The translations under genes and the position numbers were made by a program. A stretch of DNA of 64,000 nucleotides, taken from assembly GCF_004366075.1 (NCBI RefSeq), contig NZ_SODU01000004.1, forward strand, positions 310,001-374,000. Direction: 5' to 3'. The stretch is from Kribbella pratensis. GTDB taxonomy: Bacteria > Actinomycetota > Actinomycetes > Propionibacteriales > Kribbellaceae. The notes under the pieces were generated by a model. It was not told the DNA's origin. It saw only the letters and a program-made list of their open reading frames with translations, and did not search any database. Positions 16,317 to 24,737 of the stretch are shown here, one piece after another. Every line of letters begins with the position of its first letter. Position 1 is the stretch's first letter.

Positions 16317-17039
16317 GTGCGGTACTACTACGCGGAGCATCAGGCGGCCTACCGGCGGCTCGGGCGGGACGGTATGACGCAGTGGAACGAGCTCTTCGGT
16401 GAGAGTTGGACGTTCGACGACTTTCCTAACCGGGCGTTCCTCGAAAGCGTTCTCGATCGGCTGCCCGCTTCGGGTGAGGTGCTGGAGTACGGATGTGGCA
16501 CCGGGCCGGCCGCGTGCTTTCTTGCGGCGCGTGGTTTCCGCGTCGACGCGATCGACCTGATCCCGGAGGCGATTGCCCTCGCCCGCCGGTTCGCGCGGCG
16601 GCGAGGGGTGACCGTCAACTTCAGCGTGCAGGACATGTGCGCGATGCCGGCCGGGAGCAAGCAGTACGACGTGATTCTCGACAGCTACTGCCTCCAGTCG
16701 ATCGTCACGGACCCCGACCGTGCCAACGTCCTCGCCGCCGTACGGGACCGCCTGAAGCCCAACGGCCACTACATCCTCTCCACGGCCATGTACGACCCGG
16801 ACCGCGTCTACGAGGGCGACTTCCGGTACGACGCCCTCACCGGCATCTGCTACGAAAGAACCACCGGCCCAGCGGACGACGCCGTACAACTCGACAACAC
16901 GTGGTACCTCCCCCACCGACGTCACCTGCGTCCGGAAGCGCTCCGCGCTGAACTGGAGCGCGCTGGCCTGCGGGTCGTCTCACAGGACGGCGGCAACGTC
17001 ATCTCAGTCGGAGCGTTCCGACCAGAAGCGCACCAATAG
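16317..17039 (+). CDS. Class I SAM-dependent methyltransferase
   Basis: A Rossmann-fold methyltransferase of about 240 residues. EVLEYGCGTGPAACFLAARG is the SAM-binding motif I, VDAIDLIPEAI is motif II and YDVILDSYCLQSIV is motif IV. I choose GTG 16317 (VRYYYAEHQAAYRRLGRDGM): CATAGT lies 7 bases upstream and no ribosome binding site exists, so the mRNA is probably leaderless. GTG 16281 is the longer alternative. The 3' end overlaps the convergent permease gene by 41 bp. The substrate is unknown. Confidence 0.75.
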   Translation: MRYYYAEHQAAYRRLGRDGMTQWNELFGESWTFDDFPNRAFLESVLDRLPASGEVLEYGCGTGPAACFLAARGFRVDAIDLIPEAIALARRFARRRGVTVNFSVQDMCAMPAGSKQYDVILDSYCLQSIVTDPDRANVLAAVRDRLKPNGHYILSTAMYDPDRVYEGDFRYDALTGICYERTTGPADDAVQLDNTWYLPHRRHLRPEALRAELERAGLRVVSQDGGNVISVGAFRPEAHQ

Positions 17040-17595
17040 ACCACGCGGTGAGTACGGGAAGACCTGCGGTCATCGGAGCAAGCTCTTCGACCACGCGAGG
17101 GTTTGCGACCAGTGGTGCGAGGATCGGCGGAAGGTAGAGCAGGCCGAGCACGCTACCGATCGCGACCGCCGAGTCGTGTACGACGGCGGCCACTCCGACG
17201 CTGAGGACCGCGATGAGGACCAGGTACGTGACCGCTCGGGCCGCGGCGGGTAGTTCGAGGCCTTCGGCAAGCCCGACCAGAGACATCGCAGTCCCGAACA
17301 CCGCAACCACAACCGCGACTACCAGTGCCTTTGCTGCCATCACGGTCGCCCGGCTGGGCACTGCAGCAAGCGTCGTATGGATGAGGCCGGTGCTGTACTC
17401 GCCACTGACCACAAGCACGCCCAGTACTGCCACAGGTGCCTGCCCGGCGTACACGCCGCTGAGCAGGACCTTGGTGCCACAGGTAGTGGCAGCCGCGCAG
17501 ACAGCAGCACTCAGGGCAACAGTGACGATCACAGTGACCAGAAGCAGCCACGCCGCGCCAGGCGTCGTACGCAACTTGGTCCACTCGGCTCTCAC
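16999..17595 (-). CDS. ABC transporter permease (ABC-2 type), second subunit
   Basis: This 198-residue protein starts at GTG 17595 (VRAEWTKLRTTPGAAWLLL), overlapping the stop of the preceding permease as GTGA. The RAEWTKLRT opening is typical of actinobacterial ABC-2 permeases. About five to six hydrophobic helices follow, including the conserved VSGEYSTGLIHTTLAAVPSR segment between helices 2 and 3. It completes a three-gene exporter with the larger permease and the ATPase upstream. The cargo is unknown, but the divergent two-component system points to an envelope-stress or antibiotic-type exporter. Confidence 0.8.
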   Translation of the reverse strand: MRAEWTKLRTTPGAAWLLLVTVIVTVALSAAVCAAATTCGTKVLLSGVYAGQAPVAVLGVLVVSGEYSTGLIHTTLAAVPSRATVMAAKALVVAVVVAVFGTAMSLVGLAEGLELPAAARAVTYLVLIAVLSVGVAAVVHDSAVAIGSVLGLLYLPPILAPLVANPRVVEELAPMTAGLPVLTAWSIGALLVGTLRLR

Positions 17596-18932
17596 ACATC
17601 TCTCCGGCGAAGTAGTACTGCGGCAACCGCCAGAGCAACAGCGGTGTACCCACACAGCACAGCCAAACCAGCCCACGGCGCCAACGGGTAATAGCCATTT
17701 GCGGGCGTGTAGACGCTGTCGACCTGGGGGTAGCGAGTCAACGTCTGCTGTACGGCGAATGCAGCGGCCGGAGTGACCCGTGTCATCCACTGCGCCACCG
17801 ACGGCGGCAGGAACGGCGTAAGCGCCAGGAGGTACGGCAGCACGGTCACAACGACCACGGTGGTGACGGCTGTCGCACTGCGCCGCAGAATGAGGCCAAC
17901 ACTCAATGCCAGAACAGCCGTGATGGCTAGTACTGCCGCCGTGCCGACCTCAGCCCGAAGCAGTGCCAGCGGACCGGCTGGAAACACGTAAGCACCGAGG
18001 CCGCGAACCACCCGCAACCACAGCGGTACTGCGAGCGCACTGGCCAAGAGAGCCGCTGCGAACGTCGCACCGGCGAGCACCGCGGCCTTCGCGAGCAGCA
18101 CGCGGACTCGGCCGGTGCCGGCGCTCAAGCTCAGCCTGATCACTCCGTACCGATACTCCGTCGTGACCATCAGGGTGCCCACGACAACGATCACGATCAG
18201 GGCCGGGAAAGTACCGAAGAGCAGGTCGCCGACGGCAACTCCCACCGGTACGTCGCTACGGGTCGCAGGGCCGAGATCACCGCGACCCGTCATTGTGAAG
18301 CCTGCATCTGAAGAGACAACGCTCCCAGCCCAGTCGGCGACCGGCCAAGCGCCAGCCAGCTCCGGGCGGCTGAACACCGCGGTCGCAGTGTCATCGGCGA
18401 TAGCGATACCCCTGATCCGAGACGGGCAGGCAACGAACAGCCCTGCCTGCGCAGGGCCGCTCAACTGCACCTTGTCGACCACTGTCCACCGAGAGCCATC
18501 CGCCGACGCCTCACCGGTCACCGTGCCTCCGGAACGCGTCAGCCGCAACCAACGCACCGCCGGACCGGCCTTGTCGTACAGGTAGTCGTGCTGCATCCGT
18601 ACGCCGTGCCCGCCGGTGACCATGATCGCCGCGTACCGCGACCCCGCCCTGACCATCAGCCCGGCCTTCGCCCACGGCCCGTCCTGCTCGGAGGACAGCT
18701 TGCTGACGGCAACGGTGATCTGACCGTCTCCGGTCAACGGCCGGTGCACGAAGGAGTAGGAGTTGTTGACCGGCTGGCCATCAGGCCCTGTCACGGGAGA
18801 CGGCTCGTCACCCGGCCCGCCGCCAAGACCGGTCACAGGGAACAGCAGGATCAACAGAGCCGCCATGACAACGCCTCGCACCCAGCCAGGCACGGACCGG
18901 AACTTGGTGAACTCCGCCCGCAACAGGTTCAC
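17592..18932 (-). CDS. ABC-2 type permease with a large extracellular lectin-like domain
   Basis: The 446-residue protein starts MNLLRAEFTKFRSVPGWVRG and crosses the membrane once. It then places about 180 residues outside (about 45-225) before the remaining five helices, which include TTEYRYGVIRLSLSAGTGR. The extracellular part (GDGQITVAVSKLSSEQDGPW, AKAGLMVRAGSRYAAIMVTG, SADGSRWTVVDKV) resembles concanavalin-like/DUF1349 domains that bind carbohydrate. Such a domain within a permease loop is unusual and might sense or bind wall or antibiotic glycans (inference). It overlaps the ATPase gene (18929) and the second permease by four bases each. Confidence 0.8.
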   Translation of the reverse strand: MNLLRAEFTKFRSVPGWVRGVVMAALLILLFPVTGLGGGPGDEPSPVTGPDGQPVNNSYSFVHRPLTGDGQITVAVSKLSSEQDGPWAKAGLMVRAGSRYAAIMVTGGHGVRMQHDYLYDKAGPAVRWLRLTRSGGTVTGEASADGSRWTVVDKVQLSGPAQAGLFVACPSRIRGIAIADDTATAVFSRPELAGAWPVADWAGSVVSSDAGFTMTGRGDLGPATRSDVPVGVAVGDLLFGTFPALIVIVVVGTLMVTTEYRYGVIRLSLSAGTGRVRVLLAKAAVLAGATFAAALLASALAVPLWLRVVRGLGAYVFPAGPLALLRAEVGTAAVLAITAVLALSVGLILRRSATAVTTVVVVTVLPYLLALTPFLPPSVAQWMTRVTPAAAFAVQQTLTRYPQVDSVYTPANGYYPLAPWAGLAVLCGYTAVALAVAAVLLRRRDV

Positions 18933-19837
18933 GCCGGCGCTCCCCGGTACTCGACGGCGTCGCCGGTCAGGTCCAGGTACGCCTCTTCCAGCGTCGCCCG
19001 GTGCGGCGCGAGCTCGGAGAAGGGCAGGCCGTTGGCCGTGAGCACCGCCACGATCTGCTCGGCCGCAAGACGCCGTACGACGAGTCCGTCGGCCTCCACC
19101 ACCTGGCCGCCTGCAGCTGTGAGTGCTGCGGCGACCGCCTCTGGTGCACTGGTCCGCATCCGCACCCGATCACCCGAGACCGCCGCGATCAGCTCGGCGA
19201 CATTGCTGTCAGCGATCACCCGCCCGCGACCTACAACAACCACGTGCTCGGCCATGTCCTGTAGCTCGCTCATGAGGTGGCTGGACACCAGTACGGCCCG
19301 CCCCTGCTCGGCCAGAGAGCGCAGGAAGCCGCGCAGCCACACGATGCCTTCGGGGTCCATGCCGTTGAACGGCTCGTCCAGCATGATCGTCGGCGGATCA
19401 CCCAGCAGCGCAGCCGCGATACCGAGCCGTTGCCGCATGCCCAGCGAGTAGCCGCCGGCCGTACGGCGACTCACGGACGCCAGCCCGACCTGCTCGATCA
19501 CCTCGTCCACGCGACGCGTGCCAAGACCCTGTGTCTGTGCAAGCCACAAGAGGTGGTTACGGCCGCTCCGCGCCGGGTGCAGAGCCGATGCGTCCAGCAA
19601 CGAGCCCAGCGAACGCAGGGGGCACCTCAACGACCGGTACGGCTGGCCACAGACCAGTGCGTGTCCCGCATCAGCAGTCTGCAACCCCAGGATGATCCGC
19701 ATGGTCGTGGACTTCCCAGCGCCATTGGGTCCGACGAACCCGGTCACCCGCCCGGGCCGTGCCGTGAACGTCATCCCGTCCAGCGCGGTCGTCCCGCCGT
19801 ACCGCTTTCGCAACTCCGCGACCTCGATCGATGTCAT
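18929..19837 (-). CDS. ABC transporter ATP-binding protein
   Basis: The 302-residue ATPase of a drug/peptide-type ABC-2 exporter. It has GFVGPNGAGKSTTMRIILGL (Walker A, about residues 34-53), the signature-loop variant YSLGMRQRLGIAAALLGDP, and Walker B TIMLDEPFNGMDPEGI. It ends in the C-terminal domain common to this subfamily. The stop overlaps the permease start (ATGA type). It is divergent from the response regulator gene across 111 bp containing a direct repeat at 19883-19900. Confidence 0.9.
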   Translation of the reverse strand: MTSIEVAELRKRYGGTTALDGMTFTARPGRVTGFVGPNGAGKSTTMRIILGLQTADAGHALVCGQPYRSLRCPLRSLGSLLDASALHPARSGRNHLLWLAQTQGLGTRRVDEVIEQVGLASVSRRTAGGYSLGMRQRLGIAAALLGDPPTIMLDEPFNGMDPEGIVWLRGFLRSLAEQGRAVLVSSHLMSELQDMAEHVVVVGRGRVIADSNVAELIAAVSGDRVRMRTSAPEAVAAALTAAGGQVVEADGLVVRRLAAEQIVAVLTANGLPFSELAPHRATLEEAYLDLTGDAVEYRGAPA

Positions 19838-19882
19838 GGCATGGTTTGTACGCGGGCCGCCGTGACGCCTCGGTGCGCTCGC

Positions 19883-19900
19883 CTGTCACCTGGTTGTCAC
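19883..19900. promoter_or_regulatory. Direct repeat, candidate OmpR-type response-regulator site
   Basis: TGTCACC occurs at 19883-19889 and 19894-19900, an 11-bp period (one helical turn), in the divergent region between the ABC exporter and the response regulator gene. OmpR/PhoB-family regulators bind such tandem half-sites. Confidence 0.45.
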
Positions 19901-19948
19901 CAGCCGCCTGGCATCGTGAACCGCCGTACGTCGAGAGGAGCTGGGCAG

Positions 19949-20611
19949 ATGAGAGTGCTGGTGGTTGAGGATCACCAGACGCTGAACCGGCTGATCGCCA
20001 CCGGCCTGCGCCGCGAGGCGATGGCTGTCGACACGGCCCTCGACGGCCGGGACGCGCTGGAGCGGATGGCCGTCACGCGGTACGACGTCGTCGTCCTGGA
20101 TCGCGATCTGCCCGAGGTGCACGGCGACGAGGTCTGCCGGCGGATCGTGTCCGGCGGAGCGGGCGAGCGGGTGCTGATGCTGACCGCTGCCGGGACGGTG
20201 CGCGATCGGGTCGAGGGGCTCGGCCTGGGTGCCGACGACTACCTGCCGAAGCCGTTCGACCTCGCGGAGCTGGTCGCCCGCGTACGGGCCCTGGGACGGC
20301 GAGCCGCGCCGGCGCTGCCGCCGGTTCTGGACAACGGCGATCTGAGCCTGGACCCGAACCGCCGGGTCGCGTTCCGGGCCGGACGGCGACTGGAGCTCAG
20401 CCCGAAGGAGTTCGCGGTCCTCGAACATCTGCTCTCCGCCGGCGGTCGCGCCGTACCGGCCGAAGAGCTGCTCGAACGTGTCTGGGACGAGGCAGCCGAT
20501 CCGTTCACGACAACGGTGAAGACCACGATCGGGCGACTGCGCGGCAAACTCGGCGACCCGCCGGCCATCCACACCGTCCGCGAGGGCGGCTACCGGATCG
20601 ACTCCCCATGA
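19949..20611 (+). CDS. OmpR-family response regulator
   Basis: This 220-residue protein starts at ATG 19949 behind GAGAGGAG; the frame is open further upstream, but that part antisense-shadows the ABC ATPase. The receiver domain has the acidic pair VVED, phospho-acceptor D51 in VVVLDRDLPEVHG, T in MLTAAG and K in YLPKPFDL. The C-terminal winged helix runs from about 125 to 220 (LELSPKEFAVLEHLLSAGG to VREGGYRI). It overlaps the histidine kinase gene by four bases (ATGA). Confidence 0.9.
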   Translation: MRVLVVEDHQTLNRLIATGLRREAMAVDTALDGRDALERMAVTRYDVVVLDRDLPEVHGDEVCRRIVSGGAGERVLMLTAAGTVRDRVEGLGLGADDYLPKPFDLAELVARVRALGRRAAPALPPVLDNGDLSLDPNRRVAFRAGRRLELSPKEFAVLEHLLSAGGRAVPAEELLERVWDEAADPFTTTVKTTIGRLRGKLGDPPAIHTVREGGYRIDSP

Positions 20612-21621
20612 CGGCCCTTCCCCGACTCCGCACCCGGCTCGCCCTGCTCCACACCGCGCTCGCCTTCGGAGGCAGCATGGTGGTGCTGGGAGTCGTGGCG
20701 CTGGGGATGTTCAACGGCAGCCACACGACCAGCGGGTCCACGGACAACCTCACCGCCGTACTGCGCTATGCCGCCGTCGCCCTCGTACTACTCGCAGCAG
20801 CCTCGATCGCCCTCGGCTGGTTCATCGCCGGCCGGGCGCTGCGTCCGCTCGACACGATCACCCGCGCGGCGCGAAGCATGTCCGCTCAGGACCTGGAGAC
20901 CCGGCTCCGCATACCGCCCGGATACAGCGAGTTCACCGAGCTGGCCGGCACGTTGGACGGCTTGCTGCGGCGGCTGCACGAGTCGTTCACCGCGCAACGG
21001 CAGTTCGTCGCCAACGCGTCGCACGAGCTGCGTACGCCGCTCACCGTGCAGCGGACGCTCCTGCAACTCACGCTGGCCGACCCTGATGCGTCCGCCGACA
21101 CACTCCGATCGGCGTGTGAAGAACTGCTGGATCTCGGCCGGCAGCAAGAGCAGTTGATCGACGCGCTCCTCACCTTGGCGACCGGCTACGACGGAATCGC
21201 CCGGCGAGAACGCTTCGACCTCGCCCACCTCACGTCGCAGATCGTTCTGGACCACCAGGCAGAAGCTGAGGCCCGCGCCATCCGGCTCCGCACCTCGTTG
21301 ACCCCGGCCTCGATCACGGGCGACGTACCGCTGACGGCCAGCCTGGTCACGAACCTGATCGCCAACGCCATCCGCCACAACGTCCCCGGCGGCACCGTCG
21401 ACATCGCCACCGCGGACAGCCGTCTGACTGTCACCAACACCGGCCGCAAGATCCCACGCGACGAGATCAGCCGGCTGACCGAACCGTTCCAGCGTGCACA
21501 GTCTCAAGGGCACGGCCTCGGCCTCGCCATCATCACCGCCGTCGCGCGTGCCCACGGGGCCCAGCTGACCATCGAGCCCAACCCGGCCGGCGGCCTTCAC
21601 ATCACCTACCAAGCGCGCTGA
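20608..21621 (+). CDS. Sensor histidine kinase
   Basis: The 337-residue kinase has two membrane helices (about 12-35 and 52-75) flanking a very short outside loop of roughly 17 residues. A HAMP linker (75-128) follows, then the phospho-acceptor box FVANASHELRTPLTVQ with H139, the N box LIANAIRHNVPGG and the G box GHGLGLAIITAVARAHGA. The tiny external loop fits intramembrane-sensing kinases that monitor a transporter; the divergent ABC exporter is the obvious partner (inference). The start overlaps the regulator stop. The 3' end overlaps the convergent GntR gene by 16 bp. Confidence 0.9.
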   Translation: MTALPRLRTRLALLHTALAFGGSMVVLGVVALGMFNGSHTTSGSTDNLTAVLRYAAVALVLLAAASIALGWFIAGRALRPLDTITRAARSMSAQDLETRLRIPPGYSEFTELAGTLDGLLRRLHESFTAQRQFVANASHELRTPLTVQRTLLQLTLADPDASADTLRSACEELLDLGRQQEQLIDALLTLATGYDGIARRERFDLAHLTSQIVLDHQAEAEARAIRLRTSLTPASITGDVPLTASLVTNLIANAIRHNVPGGTVDIATADSRLTVTNTGRKIPRDEISRLTEPFQRAQSQGHGLGLAIITAVARAHGAQLTIEPNPAGGLHITYQAR

Positions 21622-21959
21622 AGGATCTCCGCGGCTTCGGCGAATGACAAACCGGCCTCACGAGCAGCTCGGGCGAGCTTCACGGCAGCGGTGTGAGTCG
21701 CGGCGTCGTCGATCTGGCTGCGGGAGGCCAGGACGAAGGTGCCGTTGCGGCCGCGCGTCTCGACCAGGTGGTCGGCTTCCAGTTCCTTGTAGGCGCGCGC
21801 GACGGTGTTCACGGCCAGCCCGAGGTCCAGGGACAGCTGGCGCACGGTCGGCAGCCTGGTCCCCCGCGCCAGCTCGCCCGCGCGGATCAACGCCTCGATC
21901 TGCGAGCGGACCTGCTCGTACGGCGGAGTCAGCCCGACCGGATCGACTGTGATGTCCAT
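21606..21959 (-). CDS. GntR-family transcriptional regulator, YtrA type
   Basis: This 117-residue protein has a winged helix-turn-helix of the GntR type (PPYEQVRSQIEALIRAGELA, LPTVRQLSLDLGLAVNTVAR, YKELEADHLVETRGRNGTFV) and only a short helical C-terminus. That places it in the YtrA subfamily, which usually controls ABC transporter operons. No transporter shares its operon, but the exporter at 16999-19837 is close. The start is ATG 21959. Confidence 0.85.
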   Translation of the reverse strand: MDITVDPVGLTPPYEQVRSQIEALIRAGELARGTRLPTVRQLSLDLGLAVNTVARAYKELEADHLVETRGRNGTFVLASRSQIDDAATHTAAVKLARAAREAGLSFAEAAEILQRAW

Positions 21960-21971
21960 CCGGTCAGCATC

Positions 21972-22397
21972 TCAGGTGAAGTCCTCCGCGGTGTACGGGC
22001 GCTGCTCCACCAGGACCAGCCAGTTGCCCGAGTTGTCGCGCAGTACCGCTTCCACGCCGTACGGGCGGTCCGATGGTTCCTGGATGTACTCGACGCCCTT
22101 GGCGGTGAGTTCGGCGAAGGTCTTGCGGCAGTCGTCGGTGGCGATGCCGAAGCCGTGCAGGGTGCCCTTCGCCATCATCCGCTTGATCGCCCCGGCGGCC
22201 TCGTCGTCCAGCGGTGGCCCCGGCAGCGCGAGCTGCAGCTCCAGCTCCGGGTGGTCGGCGTGGTGCACAGTGCACCAGCGGAAGTCGGGCAGGCTCACGT
22301 CGTTCTTCAGCACGAACCCGAGCTTCTCGGTGTAGAAGGCCTTCGCTTCGTCGATGTCGTCGACGAAGACACTGATCAGGCTGATGTTGGTGATCAC
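21972..22397 (-). CDS. VOC (glyoxalase/bleomycin-resistance fold) protein
   Basis: The 141-residue protein has the vicinal oxygen chelate pattern: SLISVFVDDIDEAKAFYTEK at the N-terminus and TDDCRKTFAELTAKGVEYIQ plus VLRDNSGNWLVLVEQ in the second half. Such proteins act as metal-dependent lyases, dioxygenases or binding proteins, and the substrate cannot be told. The start is GTG 22397 behind GAGGAG. It is 32 bp downstream of the AraC-type regulator on the same strand and probably co-transcribed with it. Confidence 0.85.
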   Translation of the reverse strand: MITNISLISVFVDDIDEAKAFYTEKLGFVLKNDVSLPDFRWCTVHHADHPELELQLALPGPPLDDEAAGAIKRMMAKGTLHGFGIATDDCRKTFAELTAKGVEYIQEPSDRPYGVEAVLRDNSGNWLVLVEQRPYTAEDFT

Positions 22398-22429
22398 GGC
22401 AGCTCCTCATCGTTGCGTTCAGTACGACG

Positions 22430-22855
22430 CTAGGCCCCGGACTCCCCCGCCGGCTTCTCCGGAATTGCGGAGTTCAGTCCCAGCATGAACACGAAACACC
22501 CCGGGATCCGCGCGCCGGTCTGCGTCCGCTGGTACCGCGTCGGCGTCATTCCCACCAGCTCGGTGAACCGCTGCGAGAACGACCCGAGGCTGCTGTATCC
22601 GACCATCGCGCAGACCTCGGTCACGGTCAGGTTCGTCGCCCGCAGCAGATCCGTCGCGCGCTCGATCCGCCGGCGCGTGACGTACTGCATCGGAGTCTCG
22701 CCGTACGCCGCCGCGAAACACCGCAGGAAGTGGTACTTCGACACCCCCGCCGCGGCCGCCAGCGCGGTCAGGTCGAGCGGCTCGGCATAGTTGCGATCGG
22801 CAACGTCCCGCGCCCGCCGCAGATGCGGCAACAGCTCCACCGGTACGACGCTCAC
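22430..22855 (-). CDS. AraC-family transcriptional regulator, short form
   Basis: This 141-residue protein consists almost only of the AraC double helix-turn-helix: DLTALAAAAGVSKYHFLRCF for the first and TVTEVCAMVGYSSLGSFSQR with GMTPTRYQ for the second. There is no N-terminal ligand domain. The last 30 residues (FVFMLGLNSAIPEKPAGESG) are not part of the fold. The GTG start is at 22855. AraC and VOC genes are often paired, with the regulator controlling the VOC protein. Confidence 0.85.
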   Translation of the reverse strand: MSVVPVELLPHLRRARDVADRNYAEPLDLTALAAAAGVSKYHFLRCFAAAYGETPMQYVTRRRIERATDLLRATNLTVTEVCAMVGYSSLGSFSQRFTELVGMTPTRYQRTQTGARIPGCFVFMLGLNSAIPEKPAGESGA

Positions 22856-22888
22856 CTCAACGAGCCTAGGCCCTGTCTTGAGACGGCG

Positions 22889-22926
22889 GGCGTTGTGAAG
22901 AGCTAACCGAGCCTGTTCACAACGCC
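22889..22926 (-). terminator. Hairpin terminator of the MBL-hisS-aspS operon
   Basis: GGCGTTGTGAA (22889-22899) pairs with TTCACAACGCC (22916-22926) around a 16-nt loop, and flanking GGCGG/CCGCC bases extend the stem with a bulge. It lies between the aspS stop and the AraC gene on the minus strand. Confidence 0.7.
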
Positions 22927-22961
22927 GCCACTTTCCTCCAAACCTCAGGAGGGCTCGACCC

Positions 22962-24737
22962 CTACTTGTCCTTGGGCTCCGGCTTCGCGTCCACGCCCGC
23001 TTCCTTGCGCTGCTCGGGCGTGATCGGCGCCGGCGCCGCGGTCAGCGGGTCGAACCCGCCGCCGGACTTCGGGAACGCGATCACGTCGCGGATCGACTCG
23101 GTGCCGGCCAGCAGCGCCGTGATCCGGTCCCAGCCGAACGCGATCCCGCCGTGCGGCGGCGCGCCGAACTTGAACGCGTCGAGCAGGAAGCCGAACTTCT
23201 CCGACGCCTCCTCGTCGGTCAGCCCCATCACCTTGAAGACCCGCTTCTGCACGTCCTCGCGATGGATACGGATCGAGCCGCCGCCGATCTCGTTGCCGTT
23301 GCAGACGATGTCGTACGCGTACGCCAGCGCCGACCCCGGATCGGTGTCGAACGTCGCCAGCGAGTCCGGCTTCGGCGACGTGAAGGCATGGTGTACGGCG
23401 GTCCACGCGCCGGACCCGACCGCGACGTCGCCCGCGGCGGTCGCGTCGTCGGCCGGCTCGAACAGCGGCGCGTCCACGACCCACACGAACGACCACGCCG
23501 ACTCGTCGATCAGACCGCCGCGGCGGCCGATCTCCAGCCGGGCCGCGCCGAGCAGCGCCCGCGACGTCTTCACCGGGCCCGCGGCGAAGAAGATGCAGTC
23601 ACCCGGCTTGGCGCCGACGTGGTCGGCGATGCCCGCGCGCTCCTCCTCGGACAGGTTCTTCGCGACCGGCCCGGCGAGTTCGCCGTCCTGACCGACCAGC
23701 ACGTAGGCCAGTCCGCGAGCGCCCCGCTGCTTGGCCCACTCCTGCCACGCGTCGAGCTGCTTGCGCGGCTGGTCTGCGCCACCCGGCATCACGACAGCAC
23801 CGACGTACGGCGCCTGGAACACGCGGAACGGTGTGTTCTTGAAGTACTCCGTGCACTCGACGAGCTCGAGGCCCATCCGCAGATCCGGCTTGTCGGAGCC
23901 GAACCGCGCCATCGCCTCGCCGTACGTCATCCGCGGGATCGGCGTCTGCACGTCGTACCCGACGAGCTTCCAGAGCGCCGTGAGGATCTCCTCGGACAGC
24001 GCGATGATGTCGTCCTGGTCGACGAAGCTCATCTCGATGTCCAGCTGGGTGAACTCCGGCTGCCGGTCGGCGCGGAAGTCCTCGTCGCGGTAGCAGCGGG
24101 CGATCTGGTAGTACCGCTCCATACCAGCGACCATCAGCAGCTGCTTGAACAGCTGCGGCGACTGCGGCAGCGCGTACCAGCTACCTGGCTGCAGGCGGGC
24201 CGGCACCAGGAAGTCGCGGGCGCCTTCCGGCGTGGACCGGGTCAGCGTCGGCGTCTCGAGCTCGACGAAGTCGTGCTTGGCCAGCACCTCGCGGGCGGCC
24301 TTGTTCACCTCGCTGCGCAGACGCAGCGCCGAACCCGGGCCCTGGCGGCGCAGGTCGAGGTACCGGTACTTGAGCCGGATCTCCTCGTTCACCGGCGTCG
24401 CGTGGTGCTCCTCGACCGGGAACGGCAGCGGAGCCGCCTCGTTCAGGACCTCGACCTCGGTCGCGATCACCTCGATCTCGCCGGTCGGCAGGTTCGGGTT
24501 CGCATTGCCCTCCGGACGCGGCGAGACCTCGCCGACGATCTTCAGGCAGTACTCCGAACGCAGGCCGTGCGCGGCGTCCTCGTCGCGGATCACGACCTGG
24601 ACGGTGCCGGTCGAGTCGCGCAGGTCGATGAACGCCACGCCGCCGTGATCGCGTCGCCGCGCCACCCAGCCCGCCAGAATCACCGTCTGCCCGGCGTGCT
24701 CGGCACGCAACGAGCCTGCGGAATGGGTACGGATCAC
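22962..24737 (-). CDS. aspS: Aspartyl-tRNA synthetase (class II)
   Basis: AspRS charges tRNA-Asp (and in many actinobacteria also tRNA-Asn, for later amidation). The 591-residue protein has the N-terminal OB-fold anticodon-binding domain (VILAGWVARRRDHGGVAFID), class II motif 2 (YYQIARCYRDEDFRADRQPE, FTQLDIEMSFVD), the bacterial GAD insert and motif 3 GGIAFGWDRITALLAGTESI. GTG 24737 overlaps the hisS stop (GTGA) and has GAGGAGA upstream. It is the last gene of the MBL-hisS-aspS operon. Confidence 0.97.
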   Translation of the reverse strand: MIRTHSAGSLRAEHAGQTVILAGWVARRRDHGGVAFIDLRDSTGTVQVVIRDEDAAHGLRSEYCLKIVGEVSPRPEGNANPNLPTGEIEVIATEVEVLNEAAPLPFPVEEHHATPVNEEIRLKYRYLDLRRQGPGSALRLRSEVNKAAREVLAKHDFVELETPTLTRSTPEGARDFLVPARLQPGSWYALPQSPQLFKQLLMVAGMERYYQIARCYRDEDFRADRQPEFTQLDIEMSFVDQDDIIALSEEILTALWKLVGYDVQTPIPRMTYGEAMARFGSDKPDLRMGLELVECTEYFKNTPFRVFQAPYVGAVVMPGGADQPRKQLDAWQEWAKQRGARGLAYVLVGQDGELAGPVAKNLSEEERAGIADHVGAKPGDCIFFAAGPVKTSRALLGAARLEIGRRGGLIDESAWSFVWVVDAPLFEPADDATAAGDVAVGSGAWTAVHHAFTSPKPDSLATFDTDPGSALAYAYDIVCNGNEIGGGSIRIHREDVQKRVFKVMGLTDEEASEKFGFLLDAFKFGAPPHGGIAFGWDRITALLAGTESIRDVIAFPKSGGGFDPLTAAPAPITPEQRKEAGVDAKPEPKDK

